A stretch of DNA of 64,000 nucleotides from assembly GCF_040712075.1 (NCBI RefSeq), contig NZ_JBFCVL010000008.1, positions 238,513 to 302,512 on the forward strand, read 5' to 3'. Positions 40,038 to 51,930 of the stretch are shown here, piece after piece. The DNA comes from Fodinicurvata sp. EGI_FJ10296 (lineage in GTDB: Bacteria > Pseudomonadota > Alphaproteobacteria > DSM-16000 > Inquilinaceae). How positions within the stretch are numbered: position 1 is the stretch's first letter; every line of letters begins with the position of its first letter. Below the pieces are notes generated by a model. The model was not told the origin of the DNA. It was given only the letters and a program-made list of their open reading frames with translations, and searched no databases. Position numbers and translations under genes: made by a program.

Positions 40038-40648
40038 TGTTCATTTCCGGAGGCGCCTGCGGTAACGGCGCGCACCCGGTTGATCGTCGTCATCAGCAAC
40101 AGAACAGCCATTGCGGGCATTATCCACCAGAGCCAGACCGGCAGGGCCCCGCCGACCCCGATCCACAATCCGAGCAACCCGAGGACCAGGGCACGGTCGC
40201 TTTTGCCGAATGGACCGTCATAGCGCCGCCCTGCGCCGACGGCCCAGCCCAGCACACCGGCATATTCGGCGACCAGGGTCATGACGATGACGAGACCAAC
40301 CCAGAAGGCACCGAAAACGTGCAGCACCGCGAAAGGCAACAGCAGCGCGGCATCGGAAACAATATCGCCGATTTCATTCAGATAGACGCCCAGCGGGGTT
40401 GCCTGGTCGAACTCCCGGGCCAGCATGCCGTCGATGGCGTTCATCGCCATGCGCAGAAACAGCCACACCGGCAACAAAATGAACAGCGGATGCGGCTGGC
40501 CCAGCACGGCGAGCCACACGCCCAGCAGAACCGACAGGACCGCGGCCGCCACGGTCACATGATTGGCCCTGACCCCGGCTGCGGCCATCCGCGCGACCAT
40601 GGGCCGCAGCATTGCCTGAAAACGCGGTTTCAGATCGTAGAGCGTCAT
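40034..40648 (-). CDS. CDP-alcohol phosphatidyltransferase family protein (YnbA-like)
   Basis: About 204 residues from the ATG at 40648. Six or so helices. The family motif reads NAIDGMLARE, then GVYLNEIGDIVSD. Compared with the usual DxxDGxxAR-x8-GxxxDxxxD, the first and third aspartates are asparagine, while the second and fourth and the DG-AR frame are kept. I recall this variant from YnbA-like proteins. It should join CDP-diacylglycerol to an unknown alcohol. First gene of the four-gene module. Confidence 0.9.
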   Translation of the reverse strand: MTLYDLKPRFQAMLRPMVARMAAAGVRANHVTVAAAVLSVLLGVWLAVLGQPHPLFILLPVWLFLRMAMNAIDGMLAREFDQATPLGVYLNEIGDIVSDAALLLPFAVLHVFGAFWVGLVIVMTLVAEYAGVLGWAVGAGRRYDGPFGKSDRALVLGLLGLWIGVGGALPVWLWWIMPAMAVLLLMTTINRVRAVTAGASGNEQ

Positions 40649-40803
40649 ATCCGATTCCCGCACCCGTTACGCAGGCGGTGCCCCGCCAGCCCACGATAAG
40701 CTCGTAACCGTGGCGACAGGAATGCTAATCTTGCCCGATGATAGAGTGCCTATCGAAATCGCGCTGCAGATCCGCGCAGCGCCACCGCAATGAGAGGCCG
40801 CCC

Positions 40804-41601
40804 TTGACTTCGCTTCCCGCCGGCACATCGCGCTGCCCCGACGCCCTGATCAATCTGGCCGATCGTCTCGCCGATGCGGCGGCGGCAGCGATCCGCCCCT
40901 ATTGGCGGACACCCTTTCCCGTCGATATCAAGGCCGACGCCTCACCGGTTACGGCCGCCGACCGCGACGCCGAAATGGCAATGCGCCGAATCGTGGCGGC
41001 CGAACGACCGGACCACGGCATGATCGGTGAAGAATTCGGCGCCGAACGGGACGACGCCACCTATGTCTGGGTGTTCGATCCGATCGACGGCACCAAGGCG
41101 TTCATGACTGGCAAGCCTACCTTCGGCACATTGATCGCATTGCTTGAAGACGGCGTTCCAATTCTGGGTGTCATCGACCAGCCGATCGTGGGCGACCGCT
41201 GGATCGGGGCTGTCGGACATCGGACCCTGCTGAACGGCGTTGAGACCGGGCCGCGATCGTGCCCCACGCTGGCGCGCGCCGTCATTACGACAACGGCGCC
41301 CGATCTGTTCGACGACGCAGCCTATCGGGCTTTTCGCACGGTGGCCGATCAATGTGCCGTCAGGGTTTATGGCGGCGACTGCACGAATTACGGCTTGCTG
41401 GCCTCGGGATTTGTCGATGTCGTGATCGAAAACGGCCTCAAACTGCACGATTTTGCTGCCTTGGTGCCGGTCATCGACGGGGCCGGCGGTCTTCTTGTCG
41501 ACTGGCAGGGGGCGCCGTTGCGCCGGGGTTCGGACGGCACGGTTCTGGCATTGGGCGATCGATCACTGCTGGCGCCGTGTCTGGAAATCCTGTCGCAATG
41601 A
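40804..41601 (+). CDS. hisN: histidinol-phosphatase (inositol monophosphatase family)
   Basis: About 265 residues from a TTG at 40804, with AGAGG seven bases upstream; an in-frame ATG at 40738 is less likely. Metal sites: EE in MIGEEFG, DPIDGTKAF, and the C-terminal LKLHDFAALVPVIDGAGG. The sequence details (FDPIDGTKAFMTGKPTFG) fit the HisN type that removes phosphate from histidinol phosphate, rather than a general inositol phosphatase. Single gene. Confidence 0.88.
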   Translation: MTSLPAGTSRCPDALINLADRLADAAAAAIRPYWRTPFPVDIKADASPVTAADRDAEMAMRRIVAAERPDHGMIGEEFGAERDDATYVWVFDPIDGTKAFMTGKPTFGTLIALLEDGVPILGVIDQPIVGDRWIGAVGHRTLLNGVETGPRSCPTLARAVITTTAPDLFDDAAYRAFRTVADQCAVRVYGGDCTNYGLLASGFVDVVIENGLKLHDFAALVPVIDGAGGLLVDWQGAPLRRGSDGTVLALGDRSLLAPCLEILSQ

Positions 41602-41749
41602 TCGTTCGGGCATCCGGCGAGGCATTCGGCAAATGTCGCAGAAATTTCGCGTCTTGTAATCGTCTGCCCTTTTCAGGCCACTCTCCGATATCAATCATAC
41701 TGGGCTTGGAGCCCCAATCGCAGTCGAGCAGGGAAGGCCAGATCGCGCA

Positions 41750-43681
41750 ATGAACCGATTGCCCCTATCGAATCCATGGAAAACCGGCCCGGCGTCTGCG
41801 GGCGGCATAAGCTGCAACGCCGCCAATTCCGCGCGGGCCGCCGCCTTGATCGTCTTCGTGGCCATCCCGACCACGACACCCGCCGCGCTGGCCGATGTTT
41901 TCGAGGCTGAGGATGTCGACCGTGCGTATTACCTGTCCGAATTCGAAGAGCCGGGTTACGGCCCGGGTTTCGAGCATTTTGCCTATGCCGATCCGGATGC
42001 ACCCAAAGGCGGCAGCATCGTGCTGTCGTCTATCGGCACTTTCGACAGCCTGAATTCCGTCCCGCTCGGCGGCGATTCGCCGCGCAATCTGGGACTCCTC
42101 CACAGCAGTCTGATGACCGGATCGCAGGACGAAATCGGGGTCGTATACGGCCTCATTGCGGAATCGGTGTCCTATCCGGCGGATCGCTCGTCAATTACCT
42201 TTCACCTGCGCGAAGAGGCCGTCTTTCACGACGGTGAGCCAATCACCGCCGACGATGTCGCCTGGACATTCGAGCAGGTCATGCAGGTCGGCCGCCCTTT
42301 CCTGAAATCGTTCTATGACGATGTCGAGGGCGTCGAGGTGCTGGACGACCAAACCGTCCGGTTCTCGTTCACGACCACGGATTCAATGAAGCCGCTGGCC
42401 CGAATAGCCGGGCTGACGGTCTATCCCCGCCACTGGTGGGAGGACGGCGACCGGGATATCGGATCCTCGACGCTTGAGATCCCCCTTGGCAGCGGTCCCT
42501 ATGAACTGGTCGGCACCGAGACCGGGCGCAGCATGACCTTTGCGCGGGTCGACGACTGGTGGGGCGCCGATCTGCCTGTCAACCGGGGACACTATAACTT
42601 CGACCGCATACGTTATGATTTCTACCGCGACCCGACGATTGCCTTCGAGGCGTTTCTTGGGGGCGGATATGATTTCCGGTGGGAGAACTCGGCGCAGAAT
42701 TGGGCGGTCGGCTATGACAGTCCGGCGGTCGATCGCGGCGAAATCGTCACCTACGAAATTCCCGAACGTCAGATCGGCGGCATGTACGGCCTGATGATGA
42801 ACCATCGTCTCGACAGGTTCGAAGACCGGCGGGTGCGCCGGGCGCTGACCTGGCTGTTCGACTTCCAGTGGCTCAACGAGAACGTCTTCTACGATCAGTA
42901 TGTCCGTCAGGAGACATATTTCGACGCCGAGGGATTCAGTGCCGAGGGCGTGCCCGAGGGGCGGGAACTGGAACTGCTTGAACCCTTCCGCGACGATCTG
43001 CCACCGGAACTGTTCGAGGAGCCATTCGAACTGCCGGTGACCGACGGCAGCGGCAATATCCGGACCGAAACCCGCCAGGCCCTGCGGCTGTTTCAGGAAG
43101 CCGGATGGGAGCCGCGAAACGGGCAGCTCGTGAATACGGAATCCGGCGAGCCGTTCGAATTCGAAGTGCTGATTCGAAGCAGCACGATGGAACGCGTCAT
43201 TCAGCCCTATGCCCGCAACCTGGAGCGGATCGGAATTGATGTCTCGATAAGACTGATGGAGCCGGCGCAGTGGGAACGGCGGATGCGGTCACGCGAATTC
43301 GAAACCGCCGTGCTTGCCTATACCTTCTTTCCGCCGCCGGGCACCGAACTGTTTTCCTATTACGGCTCTGAAGCGGCGGAAGTCGAAGGGTCGGCGAATT
43401 ACATGGGCATCGCCAGCGACGCCGTCGACAGCCTGATCCGCGAGGTTGTGGATGCCGGGAGCGCGGAAGATCTGCGGGCGGCGAGTGCCGCGCTCGATCG
43501 GGTCCTGTTGTGGGGGTATCATGTCGTGCCGTTTTTCGGGGCCGACATCGCCCGCATCGCAGCCTGGGACAAATTCGGCATGCCCGACACCCATCCGGAC
43601 TATTCGATCGGGCTGCCGAACAGCATCGGATTTCAACCGACATGGTGGTATGACGAGAATGGCTCCGGAACCGACGGCTAA
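41750..43681 (+). CDS. peptide-type ABC transporter substrate-binding protein (first of two)
   Basis: 643 residues. SBP family 5, YejA-like. The N-terminal signal region is long (about 48 residues, ending TPAALA). Then YYLSEFEEPGYGPGFEHFAYADPDAPKGG (cited in part) opens the mature protein. Many acidic residues. About the same fold and length as the next gene and clearly related to it, sharing the GSGPY and DWWGADLPVNRG-type segments. It should bind oligopeptides or peptide-nucleotide compounds for the YejBEF transporter downstream. Confidence 0.93.
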   Translation: MNRLPLSNPWKTGPASAGGISCNAANSARAAALIVFVAIPTTTPAALADVFEAEDVDRAYYLSEFEEPGYGPGFEHFAYADPDAPKGGSIVLSSIGTFDSLNSVPLGGDSPRNLGLLHSSLMTGSQDEIGVVYGLIAESVSYPADRSSITFHLREEAVFHDGEPITADDVAWTFEQVMQVGRPFLKSFYDDVEGVEVLDDQTVRFSFTTTDSMKPLARIAGLTVYPRHWWEDGDRDIGSSTLEIPLGSGPYELVGTETGRSMTFARVDDWWGADLPVNRGHYNFDRIRYDFYRDPTIAFEAFLGGGYDFRWENSAQNWAVGYDSPAVDRGEIVTYEIPERQIGGMYGLMMNHRLDRFEDRRVRRALTWLFDFQWLNENVFYDQYVRQETYFDAEGFSAEGVPEGRELELLEPFRDDLPPELFEEPFELPVTDGSGNIRTETRQALRLFQEAGWEPRNGQLVNTESGEPFEFEVLIRSSTMERVIQPYARNLERIGIDVSIRLMEPAQWERRMRSREFETAVLAYTFFPPPGTELFSYYGSEAAEVEGSANYMGIASDAVDSLIREVVDAGSAEDLRAASAALDRVLLWGYHVVPFFGADIARIAAWDKFGMPDTHPDYSIGLPNSIGFQPTWWYDENGSGTDG

Positions 43682-43754
43682 CCTCTGGTTGCCGGCCACA
43701 GGGAAGGCCATGCATGCGAAAGACGGTGAGCGCGACAATGGGGAGGCAGGCGAA

Positions 43755-45629
43755 ATGAACGGCCAATCACGCCGGCACGCATACGGCTTAGGGCGCGGCA
43801 TTCAAAGGCGGCCATCCTGGATGCTCGCGGCAGCCATCGCGCTGACCGCGCCGCCGTCAATCGCGCTCAGCGACCAGAGCGGCAACGAAAGCGACGGCGC
43901 CGTTACGACCCACGGCCTGGCCATGCACGGCGACGTCAAATACGCACCGGATTTCGAGCACCTGGATTATGTCAATCCCGATGCGCCGGTCGGCGGATCG
44001 GTCCGGATGTCGGCGTTCGGCAGTTTCGATTCGCTGCATCCGTTCATCATTCGCGGACAGTCCGCCGCCGGGCTCGGCCTCATTTACGATAGCCTGACCG
44101 TCTCGACCAACGACGAGGCTTTTTCGCAATATGGGCTGGTTGCGGAATCAATGACCGTGCCCGAGGACCGGTCCTGGGTCTCGTTCACCTTGCGCCCGGA
44201 AGCCCGCTGGCAGGATGGCGAGCCGATCACCGCCGACGACGTCATCTGGACATTCAATACCCTGCTCGAAGATGGACCGCCATTCTACCAGTCTTATTAC
44301 GGGGATGTGACCGAGGTCACCGCAACGGACGACCGCACCGTGCGGTTCGAATTCGGCAGCACCGACAATGCCGAGCTGCCTCTGATCATGGGCCAGATGC
44401 TGGTTCTGCCTCAGCATTACTGGGAAGACCGCGATTTTACCCAGACGACTCTGGAACCGCCGCTCGGCAGCGGTCCCTATCGGATCGCGTCGGTCGACCC
44501 GGGACGATCGATCACATACGAGCGCGTCGAGGACTGGTGGGCGGATGACCTCCCGATTACCCGCGGCCAATACAATTTCGGCGAGATCCGCTATGACTAT
44601 TATCGCGACGATGCGGTGATGCTCGAAGCATTTCTGGCCGGGCGGTACGACTTTCGTCAGGAAAACACCGCCGCCAACTGGGCCACCGCCTACGATACCG
44701 AGGCGGTGCGCGACGGCCGCATCGTTCTGGAAGAACTACCGACGGAAGACCCGCGCGGCATGCAGGCTTTTGTCATGAACACCCGGCGCGACGTGTTCAG
44801 CGACCGCCGCGTCCGCGAAGCCATCAATCATCTGTTCGACTTCGAATTCCTGAATCGAACCATCTTCCATGGCGCTTACGAGCGATCCAACAGCTACTTT
44901 TCAAACTCCGAACTGGCGGCAACCGGTCTGCCCAGCGACGAGGAACTGGCGATCCTGGAGCCGTACCGGGATCAATTGCCCGAGGAAGTCTTCGAGCAAC
45001 CTTTCCAGTCGCCGACCACCGACGGAAGCGGCCGCAGCCGCGACAACGTCCGCCATGCTCTCGGCCTGCTGCGAGAGGCCGGCTGGGTTCTTCGCGACGG
45101 TACGCTGGTCAACGAGGAAACGGGCCAGCCGTTCCGGTTCGAACTGCTGCTCGTTCAGGCCAATCTCGACCGGATCGCCAGTCCCTTTGCCCGCAATCTC
45201 GAACGGGCCGGCATCGACATGGATATCCGCATCGTCGATACGTCCCAGTATCTGGCCCGTATCGACAACTTCGATTTCGACATGGTTTCGACGACGTTTC
45301 GCCAATCCCTGTCGCCCGGCAATGAACAGCGCGACTTCTGGGGAAGCGACGTGGCCGACCAGCCCGGCAGCCGCAATCTGATCGGCGTCGAGGATCCGGT
45401 GGTCGACGCGCTGATCGGCCGGATCATCGCCGCAACCGATCGGGACGACCTGATAACCGCAACCCGCGCCCTCGACCGCGTCCTGCTTTGGAACTGGTAC
45501 GTCGTGCCGCACTGGCATTCCGATACCTATCGGATCGCCTACTGGAACAAGTTCGGAAGTCCCGAGACCCCGCCACGGTACGGTTTGCCCTTCCTGACGA
45601 CATGGTGGGTCGAGGAAAACTCCCAATGA
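43755..45629 (+). CDS. yejA: peptide-type ABC transporter substrate-binding protein (second, YejA-like)
   Basis: 624 residues from the ATG at 43755, with GGGAGG nine bases upstream. Signal peptide cleaved near residue 40. The mature N-terminus HGLAMHGDVKYAPDFEHLDY is the canonical YejA start. Family 5 segments GEPITADDVIWTFNTL and PPLGSGPYRI follow. It lies 73 bases after its paralogue and 72 before yejB. In E. coli the Yej system takes up microcin C and related peptides. Confidence 0.94.
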   Translation: MNGQSRRHAYGLGRGIQRRPSWMLAAAIALTAPPSIALSDQSGNESDGAVTTHGLAMHGDVKYAPDFEHLDYVNPDAPVGGSVRMSAFGSFDSLHPFIIRGQSAAGLGLIYDSLTVSTNDEAFSQYGLVAESMTVPEDRSWVSFTLRPEARWQDGEPITADDVIWTFNTLLEDGPPFYQSYYGDVTEVTATDDRTVRFEFGSTDNAELPLIMGQMLVLPQHYWEDRDFTQTTLEPPLGSGPYRIASVDPGRSITYERVEDWWADDLPITRGQYNFGEIRYDYYRDDAVMLEAFLAGRYDFRQENTAANWATAYDTEAVRDGRIVLEELPTEDPRGMQAFVMNTRRDVFSDRRVREAINHLFDFEFLNRTIFHGAYERSNSYFSNSELAATGLPSDEELAILEPYRDQLPEEVFEQPFQSPTTDGSGRSRDNVRHALGLLREAGWVLRDGTLVNEETGQPFRFELLLVQANLDRIASPFARNLERAGIDMDIRIVDTSQYLARIDNFDFDMVSTTFRQSLSPGNEQRDFWGSDVADQPGSRNLIGVEDPVVDALIGRIIAATDRDDLITATRALDRVLLWNWYVVPHWHSDTYRIAYWNKFGSPETPPRYGLPFLTTWWVEENSQ

Positions 45630-45701
45630 TCCCGCCCGTCCCGGCCGCCAAGGCGGCCGGCGCCGCAACCCTCCGGATCAAAAAGGACCGATAGCCGGCC
45701 C

Positions 45702-46808
45702 ATGTTGTCCTACATCATCCGCCGCCTGATCCTGATGGTCCCGACCCTTTTCGGCATCATGGTCCTGACATTCGTCATTGTCCAATTCGCACCCGGCGGG
45801 CCGGTGGAACAGATGATCGCCCGCGTCCAGGGAACGGCGACCGATGCCACGGCGCGGTTCTCCGGCGGGGGCAGCGGCGATTTCGACGCCTCCAGCTTTG
45901 AGTCCGACGGCGGCTCGTCGAACTCCCGGTATCGAGGCGCGCAGGGCCTGGATCCGGCGTTCATCGCCGAACTGGAGGAAATGTTCGGCTTCGACCGCCC
46001 GGCGCATGAGCGCTTCTTCATGATGATAGGAAATTTCCTGAGATTCGATTTCGGCGAGAGTTATTTCCGGGACCGGAAGGTGGTCGATCTCGTCATCGAC
46101 AAGTTACCGGTCTCGATCTCGCTCGGGCTCTGGACGACCGTCCTGACCTATCTGATCTCCATTCCCCTGGGCATCCGCAAAGCGGTAAAGGACGGGTCCC
46201 GCTTCGATGTCTGGACATCGGGTGTCGTGATCGTCGGCTACGCGATCCCCAACTTCCTGTTCGCGGTCCTGCTCATCGTCCTGTTCGCCGGCGGCCGCTA
46301 TTTCGACCTGTTTCCGCTGCGCGGCCTGACATCCGAGGGCTTTGCCGACATGACGACGGCGCAGCAGATCGCCGACTATCTGTGGCACATCACGCTACCG
46401 GTCCTGGCGATGGTGATCAGCGGCTTCGCGACCCTGACATTGCTGACGAAGAACTCGTTCCTCGACGAAATCGGCAAGATGTACGTCATGACCGCCCGGG
46501 CCAAGGGCCTGACCGAGAATCGCGTTCTCTACGGCCACGTCTTCCGCAACGCGATGCTGATCGTGATCGCCGGCTTTCCCTCGGCGTTCATCGGCGTTCT
46601 GTTTACCGGGGCGCTGCTGATCGAGGTCATCTTCTCGCTCGACGGCCTGGGACTGCTTGGCTATGAGGCCGCCATCAACCGGGATTATCCGGTCATGTTC
46701 GCCACGCTTTACTTCTTCAGCCTAATCGGCCTGCTGCTCGGCCTCCTGGGCGACATCATGTACACCGTCATCGATCCGCGGATCGATTTCGAGTCCCAGA
46801 GGGTGTGA
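45702..46808 (+). CDS. yejB: peptide ABC transporter permease YejB
   Basis: 368 residues. Inner membrane subunit with six helices and the DppB-type N-terminus [20 protein letters not shown]. The EAA loop is [17 protein letters not shown] 60-residue polar periplasmic stretch after helix one is rich in G and S. Standard YejB. Confidence 0.96.
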   Translation: MLSYIIRRLILMVPTLFGIMVLTFVIVQFAPGGPVEQMIARVQGTATDATARFSGGGSGDFDASSFESDGGSSNSRYRGAQGLDPAFIAELEEMFGFDRPAHERFFMMIGNFLRFDFGESYFRDRKVVDLVIDKLPVSISLGLWTTVLTYLISIPLGIRKAVKDGSRFDVWTSGVVIVGYAIPNFLFAVLLIVLFAGGRYFDLFPLRGLTSEGFADMTTAQQIADYLWHITLPVLAMVISGFATLTLLTKNSFLDEIGKMYVMTARAKGLTENRVLYGHVFRNAMLIVIAGFPSAFIGVLFTGALLIEVIFSLDGLGLLGYEAAINRDYPVMFATLYFFSLIGLLLGLLGDIMYTVIDPRIDFESQRV

Positions 46809-46811
46809 ACC

Positions 46812-47971
46812 ATGGCGCTCTTTTCCTCCCTCAGGTCCTCCCCCGGTGCTGAACGACGCGATGTCCGCAGGATCATGGGCATCCGCGTCACGCCGATCAC
46901 ATGGCGGCGCATCCAGAACTTCAAGGCCAACCGCCGTGGGTACTGGTCGCTGTGGATATTTCTCGTCCTGTTTTTCATATCGATGTTCGCCGAGTTCATC
47001 GCCAACGACAAACCGCTCCTGGTGAACTACGACGGGGGCTATTATGTCCCGGTGCTGGTGGACTATCCCGAAACGGCGTTCGGCGGCGAGTTCGCGACCA
47101 CGGCCGATTATCGCGATCCTTTCGTCCAGGACCTGATCGAGGAGGACGGCTGGATCGTCTGGCCGCCGATCCCCTATAGCTACCAGACGATCAATTACGA
47201 CCTTCCCTCGCCGGCGCCGTCGCCGCCATCTCTGGACAACTGGCTGGGGACCGACGATCAGGCCCGGGATGTTGCCGCCCGCGTCATCTACGGATTCCGG
47301 ATTTCGGTGCTGTTCGGCCTGGTGCTGACGGCGGCAGCCAGCGTCATCGGCGTGGCATCCGGCGCGGTTCAAGGATATTTCGGCGGATGGACGGATCTGA
47401 TCTTTCAGCGCTTCATCGAAATCTGGTCGTCCCTGCCACTGCTGTATCTGTTGATCATCATGGCCAGCGTCATAGAACCGGGGTTCTGGTCGCTGCTGAT
47501 CATCATGCTGCTGTTCAGCTGGATGTCGCTGGTCGGCGTCGTCCGGGCGGAATTCCTGCGCGCCCGAAACTTCGATTACATTCGCGCGGCCCGGGCGCTG
47601 GGCCAGCCCAACCGGGTCATCATGTTCAAGCACACGCTGCCGAACGCGATGGTGGCAACGATAACCTTTCTGCCATTCATCCTGAACGGGTCGATCACGA
47701 CGTTGACCAGCCTGGACTTTCTGGGATTCGGCATGCCCCCGGGTTCGCCCTCGCTCGGTGAATTGCTGCAACAGGGCAAATCGAACTTGCAGGCGCCGTG
47801 GCTGGGCTTTACTGGATTCTTTACAATCGCCGTAATGCTGAGTCTGCTGATATTTATCGGAGAAGCTGTGCGCGACGCCTTCGATCCGCGGAAATCCGCG
47901 GCGTCCCTGCCCGTCCCCGGCGCCAGTACGCTTCAGGCCCCGCAACAACAAAGCAGCAAGGCCACCGCCTG

Positions 47972-47972
<1 letters not shown>
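46812..47972 (+). CDS. yejE: peptide ABC transporter permease YejE
   Basis: 386 residues, DppC-type. Starts three bases after yejB with GAGGG upstream. Cytosolic N-terminus, one helix, a 100-residue periplasmic insert typical of YejE (GGYYVPVLVDYPETAFGG), then five helices with the EAA loop AARALGQPNRVIMFKH. The stop overlaps the yejF start (TGATG). Confidence 0.96.
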
Positions 47973-49660
<1,688 letters not shown>

Positions 49661-49688
49661 CGGGCAATCGCATTGTGTTGATTGATGA

Positions 49689-50483
49689 TCATTTCTGCCG
49701 GCCCAGGGCTCCGGGGACGGCGCCGGGATTCGCACGGGGGTTCGCACCGGGAATGCCGTCTATGCCCTCGCGCTGCAGCCAGAGCTGAAAGTCCCGTTCG
49801 GCGATCTCCAGGCTCTCGACATTGATCGCCCGGATGCTCAGGGCCCGGGTGATGGCCCTGACCCGTTTGTTGATCGGCACGTCGTCCAGTTCATGATCGA
49901 GCACCTCGACGCCCAGCTTGTCGTAAAGCGATAGCAGCCGGTTCTGCACCGTGCGCAGCGACATGCCCTGACGTCTGGCGATCCATTTGTCGGGCAGGCC
50001 GAGCGCCATGTCGATCATGACGGCATATTCGCTGTCCGTGAGCGTCTGGTGGGTGCGGGTATGACGCTGCTGCACCTGATGAATTTCCCGGTCGACCAGG
50101 ATCTGGCCTTCGAGCAGGACGGCGCGCAACGCCAGATGCAGCTTTTCGGTCGTCGCCGTCTTCAGCACATAGCCATAGGACGATTCCGCCGGCACCACGC
50201 GCGCGATGCCGCGCAGATAGGCCTCGTCGGAATAGTTGGACCAGAACAGGATCCGCGTCTGCGGGCGTTCGGCCCAGATCGTCCGGGCGGCGTCGATGCC
50301 GTTGCGCTCCTTCATCTGAAGATCCATGACCACAGCCAGGATCGGCCCGCGTCGCGCTTCGGCCTCGCCGTCACGGCCGTTGACCGCGTGCAGGATCTCC
50401 GTTGCCTCGGGCAGCGCCGTGCGGACGGCGTCGATCAGAAAATTCGCATGCAATTGGTCATCCTCGACCAGAAGCACTTTCAT
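49689..50483 (-). CDS. NarL/LuxR-type response regulator
   Basis: 264 residues from the ATG at 50483, which overlaps the kinase stop (ATGA). Receiver domain with the acidic pair EDD, phosphorylatable Asp in VVMDLQMKERNG (about residue 53) and conserved Lys in YVLKTATTEK. A LuxR-type helix-turn-helix follows (LTDSEYAVMIDMALGLPDKW through TVQNRLLSLYDKLGV). Beyond it is a C-terminal extension of about 70 residues ending in a P/A/N/G-rich run. Likely regulates the divergent sugar transporter; that is inferred from location. Confidence 0.92.
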   Translation of the reverse strand: MKVLLVEDDQLHANFLIDAVRTALPEATEILHAVNGRDGEAEARRGPILAVVMDLQMKERNGIDAARTIWAERPQTRILFWSNYSDEAYLRGIARVVPAESSYGYVLKTATTEKLHLALRAVLLEGQILVDREIHQVQQRHTRTHQTLTDSEYAVMIDMALGLPDKWIARRQGMSLRTVQNRLLSLYDKLGVEVLDHELDDVPINKRVRAITRALSIRAINVESLEIAERDFQLWLQREGIDGIPGANPRANPGAVPGALGRQK

Positions 50484-51748
50484 CCGCTGGATTCCACTTC
50501 GGTAAGCGCCGCGGCGCCGGCGGTGCAGCCGGGTCGGCCCGGCAGCCACACGTCCACGCGCGTGCCGTTGTCGGTTGTTACCTGGAATTCGGCTGCAATA
50601 AGGCGAGCGCGCGTGCGCATATGCGCCAGGCCGCCCGTTGCCTTGCCGGCCGGGGTACTGCCGTCGCGGTCCGGAATGCCGATCCCGTCATCAACAATCG
50701 TCAGCACCAAGCCGATATCGGTCTTGCCGACATGAACCGAAATCCGACTGGCACGGGAATGCCGCGCGGCGTTGTTGATCGCCTCCTGCGCAATGCGGAA
50801 CAGGGCAATGCGGATGGTCTTGTCGACATCGTCGACGGCGCCGCCGGTCGCGTCGACGACCGATATCACCACCGGGCTTTCCTCGCCGACCGCCCGTTCC
50901 AGATGAATGCGCAGCGCGTGGGCGAAACCGAACAGATCGAGAAGTGTCGGCACCGCCATATCGATGATGCGCCGCAGATCCTGAATGCAATTTTGCAGCC
51001 GGTCCAGCACCGCGCCGGAATCGGGTTTGGCCTCGCTGCGCTCCAGGTCCCGGACGATGTGCGTCAGATCGGCCAGGGTCTGATCGTGCAGATCCATGCC
51101 GATGCGCTGGCGCTCCTGTTCCAGTGCCCGTGTGAGTTCCAGCGCCCCCTGGCGCAGCCCCTCTTCGCGGGCGTGGGTCTCGGCCCGCACGATGGCGGCC
51201 TGCTTGGCTTTTTCCGCGGCGCGCAGGGAATAGCAATAGGGGGCGAGCACGTCGGCGACGTGCCGCACGCGCTCCAGGGTGTCCTTGTCATAGATGCCGG
51301 CCTGGCGCGACGAGCAGTTCAACGCCCCGATGGTGCGGCCGAGCACCTTCATCGCAACATTCACCCGGCTGCGCAGCTGGTGGCGGAATATCGGCTGCGA
51401 CAAGGCGCCCGGATATGTATAGCGCGGATCTTCCATGGCGTTGTCGGTCAGCATGAAATCCGTCTCGCTCAACAGGATGCTGCGCACCGGCGATATCTCG
51501 ACCAGCGTCCGGCGCAGGCTCCACCGGGTGCGGATGCCGACCTCGTAGCTGGTATTCCAGACGGCGGCGTCGTCGATCAGACAGACATCCAGATGATCGA
51601 CCGGCAGGATGTTCTCGACTTCGGCCTTCACCGATCGCAGCGCGGCGCGGATCTCCACCTGGCCGGCAAGCTGGCTCGATATCCGCAGCAACGAATCCAG
51701 CGGGCTGGCGGCGGCCGTCCAGGCGTCTTTCCGTTGTGTACCGGCCAT
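50480..51748 (-). CDS. NarL-family sensor histidine kinase with GAF domain
   Basis: 422 residues. No membrane helix, so a cytosolic sensor. N-terminal GAF domain (about residues 20-185), a helix (EKAKQAAIVRAETHAREEGL), then HisKA_3 with phosphorylated His in QERQRIGMDLHDQTL (about residue 224) and HATPase_c with AQEAINNAARHS, VDDGIGI and GGLAHMRTRA. Standard architecture. Coupled to the response regulator gene. Confidence 0.94.
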   Translation of the reverse strand: MAGTQRKDAWTAAASPLDSLLRISSQLAGQVEIRAALRSVKAEVENILPVDHLDVCLIDDAAVWNTSYEVGIRTRWSLRRTLVEISPVRSILLSETDFMLTDNAMEDPRYTYPGALSQPIFRHQLRSRVNVAMKVLGRTIGALNCSSRQAGIYDKDTLERVRHVADVLAPYCYSLRAAEKAKQAAIVRAETHAREEGLRQGALELTRALEQERQRIGMDLHDQTLADLTHIVRDLERSEAKPDSGAVLDRLQNCIQDLRRIIDMAVPTLLDLFGFAHALRIHLERAVGEESPVVISVVDATGGAVDDVDKTIRIALFRIAQEAINNAARHSRASRISVHVGKTDIGLVLTIVDDGIGIPDRDGSTPAGKATGGLAHMRTRARLIAAEFQVTTDNGTRVDVWLPGRPGCTAGAAALTEVESSG

Positions 51749-51852
51749 GACCGCCGAATTCCTCCCGCCGATTTTTTAGTCTGCTTCAATTGGCAGTCTG
51801 CTTTACCGGCTCAGGCGCGGCAAGCACTGGCGTATGACGTCGCGCGCAAGTC

Positions 51853-51868
51853 AGTTGCGGGATCCCGC
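51853..51868. promoter_or_regulatory. perfect 16-bp palindrome, candidate operator
   Basis: TTGCGGGA is followed directly by its reverse complement TCCCGCAA. It lies 120 bases upstream of the kinase start and 124 bases upstream of the sugar-binding protein start. Confidence 0.5.
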
Positions 51869-51875
51869 AAATAAC

Positions 51876-51930
51876 CTGCGTCATCCCTGCTTTACCATGG
51901 TATGACCGACGCGCAGGGTACCAATGACGC
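51876..51930. promoter_or_regulatory. long imperfect dyad centred on TACCATGGTA
   Basis: Left arm GCGTCAT-CCCTGC (51876-51888) pairs with GCAGGG (51913-51918) and ATGACGC (51924-51930), with five unpaired bases. A ten-base palindrome, 51891-51900, sits in the loop. It may be an operator pair or an RNA hairpin in the leader. Confidence 0.45.

Noticed and set aside
40034..40648. CDP-alcohol transferase as an inactive enzyme because two Asp are Asn
   Set aside because: I recall the same Asn positions from YnbA-like proteins, and the other motif residues are intact, so a subfamily variant is more likely than inactivity.
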